A stretch of 64,000 nt of DNA from Novosphingobium sp. Rr 2-17 (GCF_000272475.1 NZ_AKFJ01000086.1:1-64000), one strand, 5' to 3'. Counted from the stretch's first letter, positions 1 through 8,870 are shown. Notes: generated from the sequence alone by a model not told the origin. Program-made: numbers and translations.

Positions 1-60
1 CGCCGCCATTCATATCTGGGCGGCATCAGCCCACTCGCGTTCGAAGCCAAGGTGGCTTAA
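1..60 (+). CDS. IS3-family transposase, C-terminal fragment (runs in from the left edge)
   Basis: The first 57 bases translate in frame to RRHSYLGGISPLAFEAKVA and then a TAA stop at 58-60. The pattern RRHS-x-LG-x-x-SP-x-x-FE is the usual C-terminal end of the DDE transposase (orfB product) of IS3-family insertion sequences, which cuts and joins the element ends. Only the last 19 residues lie in the window, so nothing can be said about whether the gene is intact. Identification rests on a short but distinctive motif. Confidence 0.75.
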   Translation, partial: RRHSYLGGISPLAFEAKVA

Positions 61-97
61 TGAGATAGGTGACCGGCACAAAACCGTTACAAGTCCA
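1..97 (+). mobile_element. Right end of an IS3-family insertion sequence (partial)
   Basis: This covers the transposase tail at 1-60 plus a short non-coding end. The stretch at about 68-97 (GGTGACCGGCAC, then ACAAGTCCA) has the composition of IS3-type terminal inverted repeats, which commonly close with a CCGG-rich block and ACAAGTCCA. The right boundary at 97 is inferred from that pattern. The partner repeat lies outside the window, so neither it nor a target duplication can be checked. Confidence 0.6.
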
Positions 98-391
98 GTG
101 GTCCTGTGGATCGGTTCGGAATCGGGTTTCGTCAAATTTCCGAGTAGTCGTTCAAAGAAAATGAAAAAGGATGTGACGTCCCAATCCCAATGGCGCCGAT
201 AGGATCCCCAGCATATTCTTACTTACTCAGCTATCTCAGAGAATTACCTCGCGCAAAGGCGAGACTCCGCTTCGAAGCCGATCTACAAGCAAGCCCCGAG
301 CAGTCCGCAAGCGTGAAAATCCACCAGTCCGGCCCCCGAAAAATTTTACGCTCCAGGCTTGGAGTGGCGATTTATGCGTCCTGCCCGACAA
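98..391. other. Non-coding stretch between the IS end and fecR
   Basis: About 300 bases lie between the IS end and the stop codon of the anti-sigma gene. A 78-codon open frame here (190-426) has no recognisable domain and runs antisense into fecR, so I do not call it. No hairpin followed by a T-run is obvious. It is probably the 3' flank of the fecI-fecR operon, disturbed by IS insertion. Confidence 0.4.
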
Positions 392-1378
392 TTATCTGGC
401 GAGGGAACCCGTCCGATCCAATTTGACAGTGATTGCGCCATCAGCCGAACGGGTGACGATCGTTCCGCTCGACAGCGCGATGCCGCGAAGCGCCGCGCCC
501 TGATCCTTGATCGGGAAGCTCCCGCTAACCCTGACCCCTTTCAGCGCTTCGCGATCAAACCCGACCGGGGTCACGCGATAGCGATTGAGTCTGCCGAGCA
601 CACTGACCAGATCTTCGTCCACAGCTTCGATCCAGCCTGATGTCCAGACGCCGATCACGGTTGGATCAACGCGCGTTCCTTTGATGACCCGATCGCCTCT
701 AACCAACGCTCGGTCGCCTGGGGCCAAAGTCGCACAACCTCTGGCCGCCCCAGAAATAGGACAAACCCGGACGGTCGACTTAGCAACCTCGACGACCATC
801 GTTTGGTTGGAGATTTCGACGGAGTAGGCGGTGCCCATGGCCTCCGCCGACCCGAATGGAGTCTCGACCACGAACGGCCTTTTTCGTCCGTCTCGTACCT
901 TGGCGAACACCCGTCCGGAAATTAGCCTGACGTCGTCTTGGCCGCTGCCTTCATTCACCCGAACGGCCGTATCAGTGTCCAGCACGATGCTGCTGCCGCT
1001 TCCCAGCGCGAGCACCTGCTGCTGCCCCCGACCGGTTTGGTGGTCCGGAAAGCGATCGAGGAGGGAGTCGAACGGAACGGCGACGCCGGCAACGCCGATC
1101 GCTGCGATAAGACCCGCGCCGAAGAGGACGGTTTTCCGAATGGATCGGCGACCGGGCTGGTCCAACAATTGTTGAAGCGCTTCGCGTTCGGACGAGTCCG
1201 AGTGCTCGAGCCGATCATGAAAGCCGCGCATTCGCTCGAACGTCTGCCGGTGCGTTTGGCTTTGCGCGCACCAGGCTTCAAATGCAGCACGGTCGGAAAC
1301 ACTCACGTCGTCGGAATCGAGCAGACCGATCCATTCCGCAGCCGCGGAGATAACTTCCTGCGATACTCGCTCCGACAG
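392..1378 (-). CDS. fecR: FecR-family anti-sigma factor
   Basis: This is an inner-membrane signal transducer that receives a signal from the outer-membrane receptor and controls the FecI-type sigma factor encoded just upstream. Visible parts: an N-terminal cytoplasmic FecR segment (AAEWIGLLDSDD then VSDRAAFEAW), one membrane helix (LFGAGLIAAIGVAGVAV), and the periplasmic FecR domain (GSSIVLDTDTAVRV through GRVFAKV to FVVETPFGSAEAMGTAYSV). The first ATG/GTG/TTG start in frame is GTG at 1306, but that would remove conserved AAEWIGLLDS. The homology runs further upstream, and a GGAGG lies 5 bases before a CTG at 1376-1378, which I take as the likely start (328 residues). The gene follows the sigma gene by about 10 bases, so it is co-transcribed. 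The family call is firm and the start is tentative. Confidence 0.85.
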   Translation of the reverse strand: MSERVSQEVISAAAEWIGLLDSDDVSVSDRAAFEAWCAQSQTHRQTFERMRGFHDRLEHSDSSEREALQQLLDQPGRRSIRKTVLFGAGLIAAIGVAGVAVPFDSLLDRFPDHQTGRGQQQVLALGSGSSIVLDTDTAVRVNEGSGQDDVRLISGRVFAKVRDGRKRPFVVETPFGSAEAMGTAYSVEISNQTMVVEVAKSTVRVCPISGAARGCATLAPGDRALVRGDRVIKGTRVDPTVIGVWTSGWIEAVDEDLVSVLGRLNRYRVTPVGFDREALKGVRVSGSFPIKDQGAALRGIALSSGTIVTRSADGAITVKLDRTGSLAR

Positions 1379-1388
1379 ATCTGCCTCC

Positions 1389-1922
1389 TCAATCCGACAG
1401 CAGCGCGTACATCCGCATCGTCGCTGTCACGATATGCCGCCGAACGGTCCTGGCCGACATGCCAAGAGCGTCCGCGATCTCCTGGTGGCTGTATCCTTCT
1501 AGGCGTCGTAGCAGAAGAACCTTGCGCGTCGCTTCGGGCAGCGCCTCGATCAAGGCCAGGACCTGATCGAGAAATTGGACGGCTTCAAGGATTCGTTCGG
1601 GCGTCAGATACTCCACGGTGGCGTGGCGAATGGCGTGAGTATCGAGTACGGTGCGCTCGATCGCCCGGCGGCGGACATCGTCGATGAGCAGGCGCCGCGC
1701 GATTGTCACCAGATAGCTTCGGGGTGCCGATGGGGCGGCTTCCGGCAGTCGCTCCAGCAATCGGCAGAATGTATCCTGGCTTATCTGCGCGGCCCAGTCA
1801 GGACAGCGCAGTCTGCGCTCGAGCCATGCGGTCAGCCATTCCCCATGGCCGACATAGAGGCTTTCCACCGTTCCGAATGTTGCCTCAGCCGTCACTTGTC
1901 CGCCGGAAAAATCAAATTCCAA
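1389..1922 (-). CDS. fecI: ECF RNA polymerase sigma factor, FecI type
   Basis: This 177-residue extracytoplasmic-function sigma factor directs RNA polymerase to the promoter of the iron-transport receptor. Sigma region 2 is seen at roughly residues 22-85 (LYVGHGEWLTAWLERRL, then QDTFCRLLE, and YLVTIARRLLIDDVRRR). Region 4 is at about 120-175 with the helix-turn-helix GYSHQEIADALGMSARTVRRH. Length and motif order match FecI proteins. It is the first gene of a fecI-fecR pair and faces the TonB receptor gene across a 114-base divergent intergenic region. That arrangement supports control of the receptor by this sigma factor. In many fecIRA systems the receptor instead follows fecR on the same strand. 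Confidence 0.93.
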   Translation of the reverse strand: MEFDFSGGQVTAEATFGTVESLYVGHGEWLTAWLERRLRCPDWAAQISQDTFCRLLERLPEAAPSAPRSYLVTIARRLLIDDVRRRAIERTVLDTHAIRHATVEYLTPERILEAVQFLDQVLALIEALPEATRKVLLLRRLEGYSHQEIADALGMSARTVRRHIVTATMRMYALLSD

Positions 1923-1943
1923 TAGTCGCGCAGTAGCAGCTAA

Positions 1944-1958
1944 TGCGAAGCGTTCGCA
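1944..1958. promoter_or_regulatory. Perfect inverted repeat in the fecI/receptor divergent promoter region
   Basis: TGCGAA-GCG-TTCGCA is a perfect 6+3+6 inverted repeat lying between the two divergent starts (1922 and 2037). Its position suits an operator shared by both promoters, for example for an iron-responsive repressor. The sequence does not match a classical Fur box well, so the bound protein is unknown. Confidence 0.35.
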
Positions 1959-2036
1959 AGAATAACTCCTGCCGCGTGTCCGCTTTTTGCTTGGCGTTCG
2001 TCCTGGAGGGCGAAAGCATCATCGAAGGGGGTTCAT

Positions 2037-4478
2037 ATGACTATCCGCAACTGGAGCGTCGCGCACGCGACGCTCGCCATCGCATTGTCCGCAATACCAG
2101 CTCTGGTAATACCCCTGCCGGCCGCTGCTCAGTCGCGCGCCGCTGTCCTTGACCTCGATCTACCCGCCGGACCTCTGGACGCCTCCTTGGTGCGGCTGGG
2201 TCGCCAAGCCGGCGTCATGATCGTCATTCCGCCTGAGCTCGCCCGTGCCAAGCGTACCGCTGGTCTTCGCGGCCGGCATCCTATCGACCAGGCGCTTGAG
2301 CGGCTTCTGCGAGGAACCGGCCTTCGTGCGACGTCCGATGGCGCCGGCGGCTTCGTCGTCAGCCAAGCCGTATCGATCGCTCCGCGGCGGCGCGCGGCGC
2401 CCGTCCCACCAGCCCGTGCGCCGATGCTTTCAGCCAACCCGGTGTCAGCACCCGAAATCGAGGAAATTGTTGTGAGCGGTTACCGGGCCACCGAGCAACG
2501 CAGCGTCACCAAGACACCGCAAGCGCTGAAGGATACGCCGCAGTCGGTTTCGGTCGTCACCGCCGACGTGATCGCCGACCGAGGCGCGCAATCGCTCGCC
2601 GAGGCGATGTACTTCATTCCCAACGTCGTGACCTTCAATGACGGCGCCACCGGCGGCGCGGGCGGCGGCGGCAACAGCCTGGGGGTCGAGTACAACATCC
2701 GCGGCATCTACGAGAGCGGACAGCTCAATTATCGCCGGGTGAACGGACTTCGCACGCATAATCGCGCCAGCATCGACCTCGCCGCGCTGGAACGGGTGGA
2801 AGTCGTGCGTGGCCCGGCGTCGATGTTTGGGGGAGCGGTGCCGCCGGGCGGGATCATCAACCTCATTCCCAAGCGCGCATCGGAAACGTTCAAGGGCTTC
2901 GTCACCGCCCGGGTCGGCAGCTATGACGCCAAGGTTATCGAAGCCGATGTCGGCGGCGCGTTGACCAGCGACGGCGCCCTGCGGGGCCGCATCGCTGGTA
3001 AATATGTCGATGAAGGCTCCTGGATCGATTTTCGCGAAGGCGATCTCTGGGTGGTAACGGCGGCATTGGGCGCCGACCTGACGCCTGACACGACCATCGA
3101 CATCACCGGCAGCTTCCAGCGCCGAACCTTTGTCGAAGGCGGCTCCTTCGCTATCGGCGACGATGGTTGGATCCCCGACATCCCACGTTCCCGCTTCGTA
3201 GGCATCCCAACGCCTCGCTCGGAAGGAGAGCTGGGCTGGATCGACGTGGAACTGCGTCAAGCTCTCGCGTCCGACTGGATGCTGACGGTGCGCGGCCGGT
3301 ACGAGGATGGCTTCAATGCACAGCGCGCCACGGAATTCAGCTACTATATCGATCGCGAGGCGGGCCTGGCTTCGCTTAACAAACTCAATCGCCGCTACTC
3401 CTATGATACGTTCGCCACCGATATCTTCGTATCGGGTGGCCTGCCCCTGTTCGGCCTGACCAGCAACTTCGTGTTCGGCGCCGACTATTTCGACAACGAC
3501 GAAACAGTGTACGGCGGTCGCACCAGCGATGTCGCCACGATCAACATTTTCGATCCCGATTATGGGACGGATATCGGTACGTTCTCGAACGACCTGGCCG
3601 CAACCTACGCGAGCGGACAGTCGGGTTGGGGCATCTATGGTCAGGCGATCGTTCGCCCGGTCGATCGGCTAGCGGTGCATCTGGGGGGACGATATGACTG
3701 GGCACGCACGACCGCCGGCCTAGTCGCGGCGACGCGGCAGAAGAACAATGCGTTCACCGCCCGCGCGTCGCTAACCTATGAGGTCACCGACACTGTCACT
3801 GCTTATGCAACCTATAACGAGTCCTTCATTCCATCATCGGGAACGACAATCGAAGGCGATCTGGTTGAGCCGGAGACGGGCTATCAGGTCGAGGTCGGTC
3901 TGAAGGCTTCGCTGATCAAGGACAGGCTCAACGCCTCGATCGCGGCTTATAGAATGGTGCGCGGTAACGTCGCGACCTACGATCCACGCAGCGGCACCGG
4001 CGAGTATTTTGTCATCGCGGTGGGTGAGCAGGTGCATAAGGGGATCGAGGTGGAGATCGTGGGATCGCCGCTTCCGGGGCTCCAACTCGTCGCTTCCGCT
4101 GCCTGGCAGGACGCGAGAGTCACAAAGAACAATGACGGGATGGAAGGCACCATCCCCTATGATGCCCAAGAGTTCACCGCCGCATTCCTTGCGACCTACG
4201 AATTGCAGTCCGGCCCTCTCAAGGGGCTTGGGTTCGGCGGAAGTGTGCGCGATCTCGGGAAATATTATCCTTACACATATCCCCAGAACTTGCTGGCCTA
4301 TAATCCTCCGCCGATCGTTGATCTTCAGATCTTCTATCGAGGCATCGAGAAATGGGACTTCCGCCTCAATGTCTTCAATATCTTCGATGAGCGCTATCTG
4401 AGTTCAGCGAGCATCTACGGTTCGAGCACCTTTGGCCGCCCCCGTTCGGCCATGCTGTCGGCCAGCCGACGCTTCTAG
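2037..4478 (+). CDS. TonB-dependent siderophore receptor with STN signalling domain
   Basis: This 813-residue outer-membrane receptor imports a ferric siderophore using TonB energy and signals through FecR. Residues 1-32 form a signal peptide ending PLPAAAQS. Residues about 37-110 are an STN domain (LDLDLPAGPLDASLVRLGRQAGV), the part that touches FecR. A TonB-box-like EIEEIVVSG sits at 140-148, and the plug follows (TPQSVSVVTADVIADRGAQSLAEA). The barrel ends with the typical outer-membrane C-terminal Phe (SASRRF). The ATG at 2037 is preceded by GAAGGGGG. The substrate cannot be named from sequence: FecA, FpvA and other siderophore receptors share this plan. The divergent fecI/fecR pair strongly suggests auto-regulated cell-surface signalling. 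Confidence 0.93.
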   Translation: MTIRNWSVAHATLAIALSAIPALVIPLPAAAQSRAAVLDLDLPAGPLDASLVRLGRQAGVMIVIPPELARAKRTAGLRGRHPIDQALERLLRGTGLRATSDGAGGFVVSQAVSIAPRRRAAPVPPARAPMLSANPVSAPEIEEIVVSGYRATEQRSVTKTPQALKDTPQSVSVVTADVIADRGAQSLAEAMYFIPNVVTFNDGATGGAGGGGNSLGVEYNIRGIYESGQLNYRRVNGLRTHNRASIDLAALERVEVVRGPASMFGGAVPPGGIINLIPKRASETFKGFVTARVGSYDAKVIEADVGGALTSDGALRGRIAGKYVDEGSWIDFREGDLWVVTAALGADLTPDTTIDITGSFQRRTFVEGGSFAIGDDGWIPDIPRSRFVGIPTPRSEGELGWIDVELRQALASDWMLTVRGRYEDGFNAQRATEFSYYIDREAGLASLNKLNRRYSYDTFATDIFVSGGLPLFGLTSNFVFGADYFDNDETVYGGRTSDVATINIFDPDYGTDIGTFSNDLAATYASGQSGWGIYGQAIVRPVDRLAVHLGGRYDWARTTAGLVAATRQKNNAFTARASLTYEVTDTVTAYATYNESFIPSSGTTIEGDLVEPETGYQVEVGLKASLIKDRLNASIAAYRMVRGNVATYDPRSGTGEYFVIAVGEQVHKGIEVEIVGSPLPGLQLVASAAWQDARVTKNNDGMEGTIPYDAQEFTAAFLATYELQSGPLKGLGFGGSVRDLGKYYPYTYPQNLLAYNPPPIVDLQIFYRGIEKWDFRLNVFNIFDERYLSSASIYGSSTFGRPRSAMLSASRRF

Positions 4479-4560
4479 TGGTCAAAACCCAACGCTTGGT
4501 ACCCGACGCGGGTACCTACGGGAACGGCGAGAAGTGGTGGTTAGGCGACGGTCTGATTTT
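4475..4560 (+). repeat. Dispersed repeat at the 3' end of the siderophore receptor gene (copy 1)
   Basis: The stop codon and following bases (TAGTGGTCAAA, then ACGCTTGGTACCC) closely match the sequence just after the stop of the beta-barrel gene at 37636 (TAGTGGTCAAA, then ACGCTTGGTGCCC). Weaker similarity continues for about 50 more bases. The two genes are otherwise unrelated, so this is a small repeat fused to gene ends. Boundaries are approximate. Confidence 0.5.
4498..4516. terminator. Hairpin just after the receptor gene, possible terminator
   Basis: GGTACCCG-ACG-CGGGTACC is an 8-bp perfect stem with a 3-base loop, 20 bases after the receptor stop codon. No T-run follows, so it may be a Rho-assisted or mRNA-stabilising hairpin rather than a classical intrinsic terminator. 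Confidence 0.4.
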
Positions 4561-4607
4561 GGGTAGCGAGCACAACAAAGCGGACTCTCGCACGTAATAG
4601 ACTAACT

Positions 4608-5042
4608 CTATCGGCCTTTAGCGCAAAGAGCCTGCCCCTTGGGGCCGGAGTCTATACGATCGAAAAAGCCTTTGTCTTTCGCGCTGCCGTCAAAAACAGA
4701 ACCGAAGAAATGATTTTGCGAACCGCTTTTTTCGGCAAGATAACCACGGAACTTCCCGTCTTCGGTCGCACGACGCACGCTCACGCCATCGCGGCGCAGC
4801 AGTAGTGGGCCATTGCCTCGGACCTGCGCGGCGTTGCCGCCATATACGCCCCACCAGTGATCGGTTGATCCGCCCGGTCCCTCAAACCTGAAGACAGTGA
4901 AATCCGGTCCCCTTTCGATGAATGCTTTCTCGTTTTGAGCGAGTTCAACCCACGCTAATCCAGCACAGACGCCGCCATCATGAGTGGGAGCTGCCCCGGG
5001 CTCGTCAGCAGCGGCGGCGAGCAACAGAAGTATCGGTAGCAC
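4608..5042 (-). CDS. Hypothetical secreted protein
   Basis: This 144-residue protein starts at GTG 5042 with a GGGGAG ribosome site 6 bases upstream. The N-terminus (MLPILLLLAAAADEPGAA) looks like a short signal peptide. The mature part has two cysteines (in GGVCAGLAW and ALCAKG) that could form one disulphide, and aromatic/Gly motifs (STDHWWGVYGGNAAQ). I do not recognise a family. It stands alone between the receptor and the chemotaxis gene. Reality is supported by the start signals and by protein-like composition, not by homology that I can name. Confidence 0.65.
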   Translation of the reverse strand: MLPILLLLAAAADEPGAAPTHDGGVCAGLAWVELAQNEKAFIERGPDFTVFRFEGPGGSTDHWWGVYGGNAAQVRGNGPLLLRRDGVSVRRATEDGKFRGYLAEKSGSQNHFFGSVFDGSAKDKGFFDRIDSGPKGQALCAKGR

Positions 5043-5249
5043 ACTCTTCTCCCCTAGAGTGCTTATCTATGTCAGGCGATGAGAATGGCAGAAACCGCGG
5101 TCGACATGTATGCGCTCTAACGTCGACAACTGGCTGAAGCGGCCTGACGACTTTTGACGAATTAGACTGCTCAGCTATCCTTGGAGCAGGGCTAGCGTAG
5201 AATACCTTATAGTCGGTATCGAAATTTTACGTAATGGCAATGCTGAGTT

Positions 5250-7052
5250 CTAGGCAAAGATTTGCGATTTAACCGTTCGACGACCGATCCGAGCCATACC
5301 ACCGCCGCCGGGATGGTTGAAAGGGCCGGCGGCGTCGCGTGGACGGCGCTCGAATTTAAAGGCGGCGGCCTGCTGAACCATGCTCTGAATCCGCGCCGAG
5401 AGATCGCTGGCCGCTGCCGATGTTTCTTCGACCATCGCGGCGTTCTGCTGGGTTGACTGGTCCATGGCGCCAACCGCTGCAGCGATTTCGGATACCGCTT
5501 GCGATTGTGCTTGGTTGTCGGTGACCATGCCGCCCAGCAGGTCATGAACGTCACCAACGTTGCGTGCGATTTCGGCAAGCGATGTATCCACATGCTCGAC
5601 TGCCGCGACCGCAGTCACGATCTCCATCTGGGCAGTGGTCAGCTGGTCACGCGCACTTTTCGCTTCTTCCTCCGCCCGCTGCGCAAGGGCGGAGACGAGG
5701 TCGGCAACGACGGAAAAGCCGCGCCCTGCGTCACCGGCGCGACCGGCCTCGACTGCAGCGTTCATGGCCAGAACGCGCGTCTGGAATGCGATCTTGTCCA
5801 GCCCCTCGATGACGGCATTGGTTCCTTGTGCACTGGCGGTTACGCGCGACATCGCCTGAACGGCTTCAACAGCAACCGATCGTCCAGACGCGACCGTTGC
5901 GAGCGCAGTGTCGGCGCGGGCGATTGTGTCTGCCGACGCTTTGGCGGCTGAGCGCAAGCGGGTGTCGATCTGCACGAGTGCCGCGCTCGTCTGCTCTAGG
6001 CTTGCGGCATTGCTTTGAGTGCGTCGTGCCAAATCCTCCGAAGCAGTCGCGATTTTGCCAGCGCCCCCTTCAATATCGGACGCGGTTTCGACGACAGTCT
6101 TGATCATCGAACGCAACGTGCCGACCGCGCTGTTCAGGCTGTCTCCGATCTCGCGATACGAGTCCGGAAATTCGATGTCAGCCCTCCGGGTAAGGTCGCC
6201 GTTACCCATGGTCCGCACTACGTCGGCAAGCGCGTCGTTGACGATCTGCTGTTCGCTGGCCGCTGCCGCGTCCGATACGGTCCGGGCCTCAGACGCGCGT
6301 CGGAAGCTATCGACAGCGACGGCGATGCTCCCCAGTTCGTCGGTGCGATTGACGAAGGGCACCGATGCGGGTTCGCCCCGTGCCAAGGCCGCAGTCGTTG
6401 TTGAAAGCGATACGATTGGTGTGACGACGCGCCGCAATAGCATCGCACAGAATGCCGCGACGCAGCCGACAATTATCAAGCCAATAATAGAAAGCATGAC
6501 CAGCGCCCGGTGAAGGGCTTTGGCGGCGCGGTCAGCGAGGCCAGCTTGATAGGTTATCGCGCGTTTGACCAGTATGTCGATAGCCCTGCGATGTTCGGAA
6601 TAGGCGCTAGAAATGCGGGTATAGCTGCGTAACATCGCGGGGCGATCGTTTGCGCGCGCCGCCGGAAGATAGCGCTCCTCGATCTCCGTCCAGAATGCGT
6701 CTGCTGGCGGTTTGCTCGCTGCCAGCGCCGCAAAGTTTTCCGGGTCGATTCCTGCTTTCGCCCAAAAGTCGAGGCGCGTGCGATAATCGTCGTGGAGTTT
6801 TGCCAGCCGCTTCGCCGCCCCTGCCTGGTCGGCCGGATCGCGAAGGAGGAGCGTAGCTTCAAGATAGGCTTCGATAACATAGGCCGGCGGAGGCAGGACA
6901 TCCGCCACGAGGTCGGACGTCTGTTGCGACTGCGTCTGGATGGGGCCCCCCATGCGGATCACGTTAATGCGCGATCCAGCAAAACTCGCGGCCAATATGA
7001 TCATTATCAGAAGCGTGGCACCGCCAGCATGTACGAACTTCCTTATCGTCAT
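5250..7052 (-). CDS. Methyl-accepting chemotaxis protein
   Basis: This 600-residue transmembrane chemoreceptor senses a periplasmic signal and controls the CheA kinase through CheW. Order of parts: membrane helix 1 (about 12-27), periplasmic four-helix-type sensor (30-182), membrane helix 2 (184-206), HAMP (207-258), a second HAMP-like segment (about 270-320), and the methyl-accepting coiled coil. The hairpin tip is at about 420-460 ([21 protein letters not shown], then [17 protein letters not shown]). The tip carries Arg in TRVLAMN where most receptors have TNLLALN, a small deviation. The chosen ATG at 7052 has GGAG 6 bases upstream; the frame is open further upstream but has no hydrophobic start there. 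No CheR-binding tail pentapeptide and no other che genes are visible. Confidence 0.92.
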   Translation of the reverse strand: MTIRKFVHAGGATLLIMIILAASFAGSRINVIRMGGPIQTQSQQTSDLVADVLPPPAYVIEAYLEATLLLRDPADQAGAAKRLAKLHDDYRTRLDFWAKAGIDPENFAALAASKPPADAFWTEIEERYLPAARANDRPAMLRSYTRISSAYSEHRRAIDILVKRAITYQAGLADRAAKALHRALVMLSIIGLIIVGCVAAFCAMLLRRVVTPIVSLSTTTAALARGEPASVPFVNRTDELGSIAVAVDSFRRASEARTVSDAAAASEQQIVNDALADVVRTMGNGDLTRRADIEFPDSYREIGDSLNSAVGTLRSMIKTVVETASDIEGGAGKIATASEDLARRTQSNAASLEQTSAALVQIDTRLRSAAKASADTIARADTALATVASGRSVAVEAVQAMSRVTASAQGTNAVIEGLDKIAFQTRVLAMNAAVEAGRAGDAGRGFSVVADLVSALAQRAEEEAKSARDQLTTAQMEIVTAVAAVEHVDTSLAEIARNVGDVHDLLGGMVTDNQAQSQAVSEIAAAVGAMDQSTQQNAAMVEETSAAASDLSARIQSMVQQAAAFKFERRPRDAAGPFNHPGGGGMARIGRRTVKSQIFA

Positions 7053-7412
7053 TCCAAACTCCAAGGGCGTTACGAAAGGGTTGACCCTTTCTGTCGCCTG
7101 CAATCCGAAATATATTATAGTGGGTGCTGCGGCGGGGTACGCCCGTGAACGCATTCCTCTAATGGGAAAGCAGCTAAACCAAGGTTGCCGACGCTACACG
7201 ATTGGGTCGACTGCCGGCTAAGGATGTGCATTTCTTGGTTTTGCAGACCGCCAGTTTTGCAGACCGCCAGTTTTTGCAGCCTGTCCGCTTCTGGCGATCG
7301 AAAGGGACAAGCGGGGAGCGCTTATCGAAATGCAGCCCCCGACCCGCTCGGCGCAACCTTGTTCTATAATGAAAGGGAATGCAGTCGACACGACGCGCGA
7401 TAGGGGAATGCC
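7053..7412. other. Divergent intergenic region between the chemoreceptor and radical SAM genes
   Basis: These 360 bases hold the promoters of both genes. A palindrome GAAAGGG-TTGA-CCCTTTC lies at 7074-7091, 22 bases upstream of the chemoreceptor start, and could be an operator. A short tandem repeat lies at 7239-7279. No convincing gene is present; the two open frames at 7174-7434 are Cys/Arg-rich and look random. Confidence 0.4.
7239..7279. repeat. Tandem repeat, 16-bp unit, about 2.5 copies
   Basis: The unit TTTTGCAGACCGCCAG occurs at 7239-7254 and again at 7255-7270, followed by a partial third copy to 7279. It lies 130 bases upstream of the radical SAM gene. Exact tandem units of this size may bind a regulator or be a slippage product; copy number could vary between strains. 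Confidence 0.7.
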
Positions 7413-8870
7413 GTGCCGATCCAGCAACAGGCAATGGAGCCTGCCGAAGACTGTTTGATTGATGCCCCTACGGCTGCTCAGCAGGCGATCGACATCATGT
7501 TGAGCATTATGTCCGATGGTCTAGACCATCCCGAACTGTGGATACTGGTGCCGGCAATCGTCGCTGAGAACCCGCTTATTCCCCAAGCTCTGCACCAACG
7601 TTCCACAACCGAGCAAAGCGTTCGGCTGCGAGTGCAGATGCAGATGCTGCTGGGTCTGTCGATCGCCGCAGGTGGCTCGCCTCGCGACGCGCTCGATGGC
7701 CTCATGCCACTGAGTGCCGGTGAAAGTCAGAATGTCCAAGTGCAAGGTGTGCTGTTCCACCTGGAGGGTTTGATAGACCCTACGAACCCGAAATATCAGT
7801 TGACCGGAAAAGTCTGCTTAAGGCCGTTCATCGAACTCGACGTACTCGAGGGCACGACGCATCTGTGCTGCGCAAGCTGGCTACCCACCTCGACCGGCAA
7901 TCTTGCCGGTACACCGTGGCGCGACGTCTGGAATGGCGATGTGGCCCGCGCCATTCGGACCAGCATGCTCGATGGGTCTTATCGGTATTGCAACAAGCGC
8001 ACTTGCCCAACGATCCAGAGCAGCCAGTTCCGTACGATCGAGGAGCTTAAAGCTGATCCCCAATGGAGTGACATTGTCACAGGCAGCGAAACGATCATGG
8101 CACGGGGTCCGGAAATACTGAACCTGTCCTATGACCGGACGTGCAACCTCTCATGCCCTAGCTGCCGAAGCTCGGCCTATGCCGCTGACGAACAGACGCG
8201 GATCAACTTCGACACAATGCAGCAGAACGAGATTCTGCCGCTGCTGAAGAACGCCAAGTCCGTATTTGTAACGGGATCGGGCGATCCGTTTGCGAGCAAG
8301 AACTTCCGCCGGCTGATGGAGCAGTTGGATGCGCAGGAGTATCCGGAACTGAAATTCATCATAATGACCAACGGCATGCTGCTCACGCCGCGACAGTGGG
8401 CAGCGTTCCCCAGCCTCCACAAGCGGGTGGAGTCGCTTCGGATAAGTCTGGATGCCGCGACCGGTCCAACCCATGAACTCCTGCGTCGCGGTGCGCGGTG
8501 GTCCGTGATGGAGCAGAACCTGAAATTTGCGGGCGAATTGCTGAACGACGGTCTGATCGATGACTTGATGATCACGTTCACGGTTCAGTCCGAGAACTTT
8601 CGCGAAATGGGAGATGCTGTAGATTTAGCCCACCAAATCGGTGCGAGCCATGTCTATTTCGGCCGCATGACAAACTGGGGTACATTCACGACTGAACAAT
8701 ATATGCAAAAAGCAGTCTTCGTCCCTGGTCATCCCGACCATGAAGAGTTTGTTGCTGCTTGCTCCGATCCCCGCCTGAGGGACCCCATCGTTTCCCCGAG
8801 CGATCTCGATGAGTTTTTCAAGACCCCAGCCGCGCGTGAATGGGATGCCACGGCAAGTATCGCCCGATGA
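7413..8870 (+). CDS. Radical SAM protein with N-terminal SPASM-like cysteine region
   Basis: This 485-residue iron-sulphur enzyme is predicted to cleave S-adenosylmethionine and start radical chemistry on an unknown substrate. The radical SAM motif CNLSCPSC puts the cluster cysteines at C244, C248 and C251, followed by a Gly-rich strand (VFVTGSGDPFAS) and LRISLDAATG typical of the barrel. In front of it, residues 135-198 hold a second cysteine set (C135, C152/C153, C193, C198) with TPWRDVWNG, which resembles SPASM auxiliary-cluster domains that normally follow the barrel. Residues 1-130 are helical and unrecognised. The GTG start at 7413 has AGGGGA upstream. No precursor peptide or partner gene is visible nearby, so the substrate is unknown. 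Confidence 0.85.
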   Translation: MPIQQQAMEPAEDCLIDAPTAAQQAIDIMLSIMSDGLDHPELWILVPAIVAENPLIPQALHQRSTTEQSVRLRVQMQMLLGLSIAAGGSPRDALDGLMPLSAGESQNVQVQGVLFHLEGLIDPTNPKYQLTGKVCLRPFIELDVLEGTTHLCCASWLPTSTGNLAGTPWRDVWNGDVARAIRTSMLDGSYRYCNKRTCPTIQSSQFRTIEELKADPQWSDIVTGSETIMARGPEILNLSYDRTCNLSCPSCRSSAYAADEQTRINFDTMQQNEILPLLKNAKSVFVTGSGDPFASKNFRRLMEQLDAQEYPELKFIIMTNGMLLTPRQWAAFPSLHKRVESLRISLDAATGPTHELLRRGARWSVMEQNLKFAGELLNDGLIDDLMITFTVQSENFREMGDAVDLAHQIGASHVYFGRMTNWGTFTTEQYMQKAVFVPGHPDHEEFVAACSDPRLRDPIVSPSDLDEFFKTPAAREWDATASIAR

